Shown here piece by piece: positions 21,762-24,242 of a DNA stretch of 24,242 nt. Where the stretch lies: the IMG/VR virus record IMGVR_UViG_3300033149_005745, positions 1-24,242 of that record, one strand, 5' to 3'. Every line of letters begins with the position of its first letter. The first letter of the stretch is position 1. Origin of the DNA: a virus. The position numbers and the translations under genes were made by a program. The notes beneath the pieces are model-generated. The model did no database searches and was not told where the DNA came from. It saw only the letters and a program-made list of their open reading frames with translations.

Positions 21762-22763
21762 ATGAGCAACGCACAGTCTACACTTCTTGGATTGTATTGG
21801 GATAGGGGTTCGTCAACTGAGGGAGATGGCGACCTAGTTGACCCAGAAGACACCAATCGCCCAGCTCGATACTTAGAGCATGCGGTGGCGCAGGTATTAT
21901 TGTGGCGATTGGTTGAGGATGGTATAATCCAGCGCAGCCACGCTGTGCCAACCATTGATGAGGCTACGGCAAGAATTGCCGTACCACCCGCTGATGATGC
22001 CATCATTGGGTTTCTTTATGGTAGGGCCTTTATTATGAATAATACAATGGAGGCGGATGGCACGGCGAATGGAGGGGATACCACTTACCTACTTGACAAC
22101 GCTCGCACTGAGGCTGACGATTTTTGGAATGATGCTTATATCTTGTTTACCTCTGGAGCGAACAGTGGGCAGATACGGCAAGTTACTGATTTCACGAGCA
22201 CATCCGGAAGGCTGATGTGGTCAGCAGCATTGCCGGCCGCAGTTCAGTCCGGTGATACATATACAGTAACATTTTACTACATTCAAAACCTTACCAATGA
22301 TGCCGTCAATTGGGTATATGCTAGGGCGTTGGGAAGGACTGCGCGTGATGCGGTTGTCCAATGGGTAGCCAATACCAGCGGCGATAAAGCCACCGGGGAC
22401 ATATTGGTAGCTACCGTTTCCCTTGACGCAGCTGGGGCCGTGTTGTCGGCTGATAATGATCCTGTGGGCGCCGACCGCAATTTGTGGACCGGGGCAGGCG
22501 CAGTCCACCAAATAAGATTCCAAGGTACTGTACTTAATTTGCCTGCGGGTGGGTATATTGATATTACACTGTCCCATGATCCACTTGTTTTACTGGGACC
22601 AGTGTCAATGGATGGTGTTTTGGATGACGAGGATTGCGAGGCGGAGGTAATAAATGCGTGGGAACCAGATGAGTTTGTGTTTAGAATAACCAACAATGCC
22701 TCGTACGATACGACTGTCAGCTATGATATTCGGCGTTGGGGTCGCAAAAAGATTTATCTATAG
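21762..22763 (+). CDS. Fibre-like or accessory tail protein
   Basis: This 333-residue, acidic, beta-rich protein has an AGGTGAG ribosome binding site ending five bases before the ATG. Residues 106-168 contain the phage beta module TYLLDN...YILFTSGANSGQIRQV followed by LMWSAALPAAVQSGDTYTV. This module is seen in various virion-surface proteins. A second beta domain follows (DILVATVSLDAAGAVLSA; GGYIDITLSHDP), and the end, YDTTVSYDIRRWGRKKIYL, is basic. No enzyme motif is evident. Its place after the hub and its composition suggest a tail-tip or fibre component. Confidence 0.65.
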   Translation: MSNAQSTLLGLYWDRGSSTEGDGDLVDPEDTNRPARYLEHAVAQVLLWRLVEDGIIQRSHAVPTIDEATARIAVPPADDAIIGFLYGRAFIMNNTMEADGTANGGDTTYLLDNARTEADDFWNDAYILFTSGANSGQIRQVTDFTSTSGRLMWSAALPAAVQSGDTYTVTFYYIQNLTNDAVNWVYARALGRTARDAVVQWVANTSGDKATGDILVATVSLDAAGAVLSADNDPVGADRNLWTGAGAVHQIRFQGTVLNLPAGGYIDITLSHDPLVLLGPVSMDGVLDDEDCEAEVINAWEPDEFVFRITNNASYDTTVSYDIRRWGRKKIYL

Positions 22764-22781
22764 CGTAACTGGTGGTGACTG

Positions 22782-24242
22782 ATGCCGAATGGTCCTTGGA
22801 CAACAACTCAGGCACTGGGTACAGAGGGGTATGTAGCCGATATTTGGCTTACCATTTATGATCTGATAGCAAACAATGCTGCTGGGGTTGTAGTACAAGC
22901 TCTCAATTTTGATCTTCCTGGCTGTGCGATACACATTCTTCCTGTTGGCAATGAATTAAAATTGCAGGTTGTACTTTATCCCCACTATTTGAACCTGATA
23001 ACGCTCAAAACTTATACTATGGTTATTGGGCAAACCTACACTTTTCACATTACTGTTACAATCCCAGACGCAGTAGTGCAACGCCGTGAGGTGCGACAGG
23101 CTGATGTTTTGTACGTGGAACGAGTGAAGTATGAAGATAGGCTTGTGATACCTGAGGGCGCTATGATAACAGCAGCGGTTGAGGGAGGTGATTCAGCAGA
23201 AGATACATTTACCTCTGGCTATGTGGTGGGAGAGTGGCCATTTGGGGTCACACTGAGCTTCTATACTCATACCTGTCCCGACGATTACCACGCGACAAGA
23301 ATTGTATTTCAGCAAAACTCAGAGGCGTTTGATTTTAGTTTTATCCCCCCACTTGCTTTCGATAGGGTTGGACATCTGTATGAGCCGGATGGTAGGCATA
23401 TTATAACCACTGGGAGTACGACCTCATTGGACACTACCGTACTGCACAGCTCAGAGGGGGATAGTTATACCCAGACAATAGAGTGGGGAGGAAGAGCAGC
23501 AGACTTTTCCAAACTCCGTGTGGTTAGGGGAGACGGAGAGGCTTTTGATGATGATGGTGTTTACCCAGCGGATATACCAGAGGAATTTGATGACTTGCTG
23601 ATTGACGGATTTAGGAAAGTTCCCTACTTGGACTTGACCTGGCCGGAAGGTGTGATAGAAGGGGATGCAGCGCCAGTGCAGTTGGGAGAGCTAATAGATT
23701 TGCCTCCCCAGACCAACGATGTATGGAAGTCTGACCAGTATGGAGTTCCTCCTCCTGAGCTATCAAGCGTAGATTCTACCTACGTTGATACAGTAGCGGG
23801 GATACTGATTTGTAGGGGGACATTCAGTCCAAATGGAACTTATGGAGGGAAGACTGCGTATCAGAATGAAAATGGTGTCTGGCTATATTGGCACTTGGAT
23901 GAATATGGTATGGAGACGAATAGGTGGGCGATGGCGGGGCATTTGGGTGATACTACACCGTGGTACTGGACAGACATTAACCCGGGAAGTTCCGATCCTA
24001 CCGACGACTGGGAAATTGCCGACGTGACTCCGCCGTGTTTCTGGGGCGCCCCGTTTGATTTTAGTATAAACAAAGAGTCGGCTGTTGAGCACGGCATACA
24101 TATTCAGGATACGATAACCGTTGGTGATGAGAAGTTTGTCCTGGATGACAGGACGATGCCGATCAGTGTTCCTACCATTGATAAAACCACATGCACAGGA
24201 AGTCCTTTTGCTTTTGTTGACGCCGAGCATTCTGAGTGCGAG
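22782..24242 (+). CDS. Fibre-like protein, 3' end beyond the window
   Basis: From ATG 22782 the frame is open for 487 codons to the last base of the window, with no stop. GGTGGTGA just upstream is the ribosome binding site. It starts MPNGPWTTTQALGTEGYVAD IWL. The first 100 or so residues are beta-rich (LKLQVVLYPHYLNLITLKTY; TYTFHITVTIP), and the middle looks like an Ig-like or jelly-roll region (SGYVVGEWPFGVTLSFY). At 345-415 is GTFSPNGTYGGKTAYQNENG, VWLYWHLDEYG and NRWAMAGHLGDT, a tryptophan-rich module I know from phage fibres (G-x-Y-x-P-x-G-x-x-x-G-K...Y...W). It is probably a receptor-facing fibre or part of the tail tip. The full length and the C-terminal, receptor-binding part are not visible. 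Confidence 0.75.
   Translation, partial: MPNGPWTTTQALGTEGYVADIWLTIYDLIANNAAGVVVQALNFDLPGCAIHILPVGNELKLQVVLYPHYLNLITLKTYTMVIGQTYTFHITVTIPDAVVQRREVRQADVLYVERVKYEDRLVIPEGAMITAAVEGGDSAEDTFTSGYVVGEWPFGVTLSFYTHTCPDDYHATRIVFQQNSEAFDFSFIPPLAFDRVGHLYEPDGRHIITTGSTTSLDTTVLHSSEGDSYTQTIEWGGRAADFSKLRVVRGDGEAFDDDGVYPADIPEEFDDLLIDGFRKVPYLDLTWPEGVIEGDAAPVQLGELIDLPPQTNDVWKSDQYGVPPPELSSVDSTYVDTVAGILICRGTFSPNGTYGGKTAYQNENGVWLYWHLDEYGMETNRWAMAGHLGDTTPWYWTDINPGSSDPTDDWEIADVTPPCFWGAPFDFSINKESAVEHGIHIQDTITVGDEKFVLDDRTMPISVPTIDKTTCTGSPFAFVDAEHSECE

Noticed and set aside
21509-22006. A 165-codon minus-strand frame
   Set aside because: It is antisense across two + strand genes and the gap between them; no promoter or ribosome binding site is seen, and the strand is opposite to everything else.

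Overview
The window is the late (packaging, head and tail) module of a long-tailed, non-contractile double-stranded DNA phage or prophage of a bacterium. All genes I can support lie on the + strand, are packed tightly, and follow the usual siphovirus order: large terminase, portal, prohead protease/scaffold, major capsid, head-tail connectors, tail tube, tail chaperones with a frameshift, tape measure, hub-like tail protein and fibre-like proteins. Shine-Dalgarno sequences and two sigma70-type promoters point to a bacterial host. I see no tRNA, integrase, CRISPR array, sheath gene or lysis gene, and nothing that identifies the host more closely.

Layout. 1-191: C-terminal remnant of an unknown gene. 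149-937: DNA methyltransferase. 938-1174: non-coding, with a small palindrome/direct-repeat cluster, a pyrimidine-rich tract and a TTGACA-17-TAAGAT promoter. 1175-3310: terminase large subunit. 3267-5144: portal. 5145-5461: non-coding, with a perfect 12-bp hairpin, an inverted repeat and a consensus promoter (TTGACA-16-TATAAT). 5462-7648: a 728-residue multidomain protein (ChaB-like segment, prohead protease, two zinc ribbons, a phage-polyprotein module and an acidic coiled-coil scaffold). It has a strong internal ribosome binding site that would yield a separate scaffold. 7650-8678: major capsid. 8746-9225: unknown. 9242-10465: a short structural-looking N-terminal domain joined to a family 9 glycosyltransferase. 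10456-12656: three connector or tail-completion genes. 12678-13646: tail tube. 13672-14004: small unknown. 14040-14998: tail assembly chaperones joined by a -1 slip at A_AAA_AAC. 15059-15658: unknown, weakly gp10-like. 15664-18708: tape measure with two kinds of internal repeat. 18708-21485: hub-like tail protein. 21491-21742: small Tyr/Gly-tailed protein. 21762-22763 and 22782 to the window end: fibre-like or accessory tail proteins, the second cut by the window edge.

How it fits together. The first promoter would drive terminase and portal. The hairpin after the portal would separate that unit from the one started by the second, near-consensus promoter, which would supply the abundant head and tail proteins. 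The two promoters share sequence beyond the -35 box (TTGACATYGATYTG), so a common control is possible. Downstream genes touch or overlap (for example TAATG between tape measure and hub), which suggests translational coupling.

The most unusual content is the glycosyltransferase inside the head operon, the protease-scaffold polyprotein with zinc ribbons and a nested start, the frameshift in the tail chaperones, and perfect 21-bp tandem repeats in the tape-measure gene.
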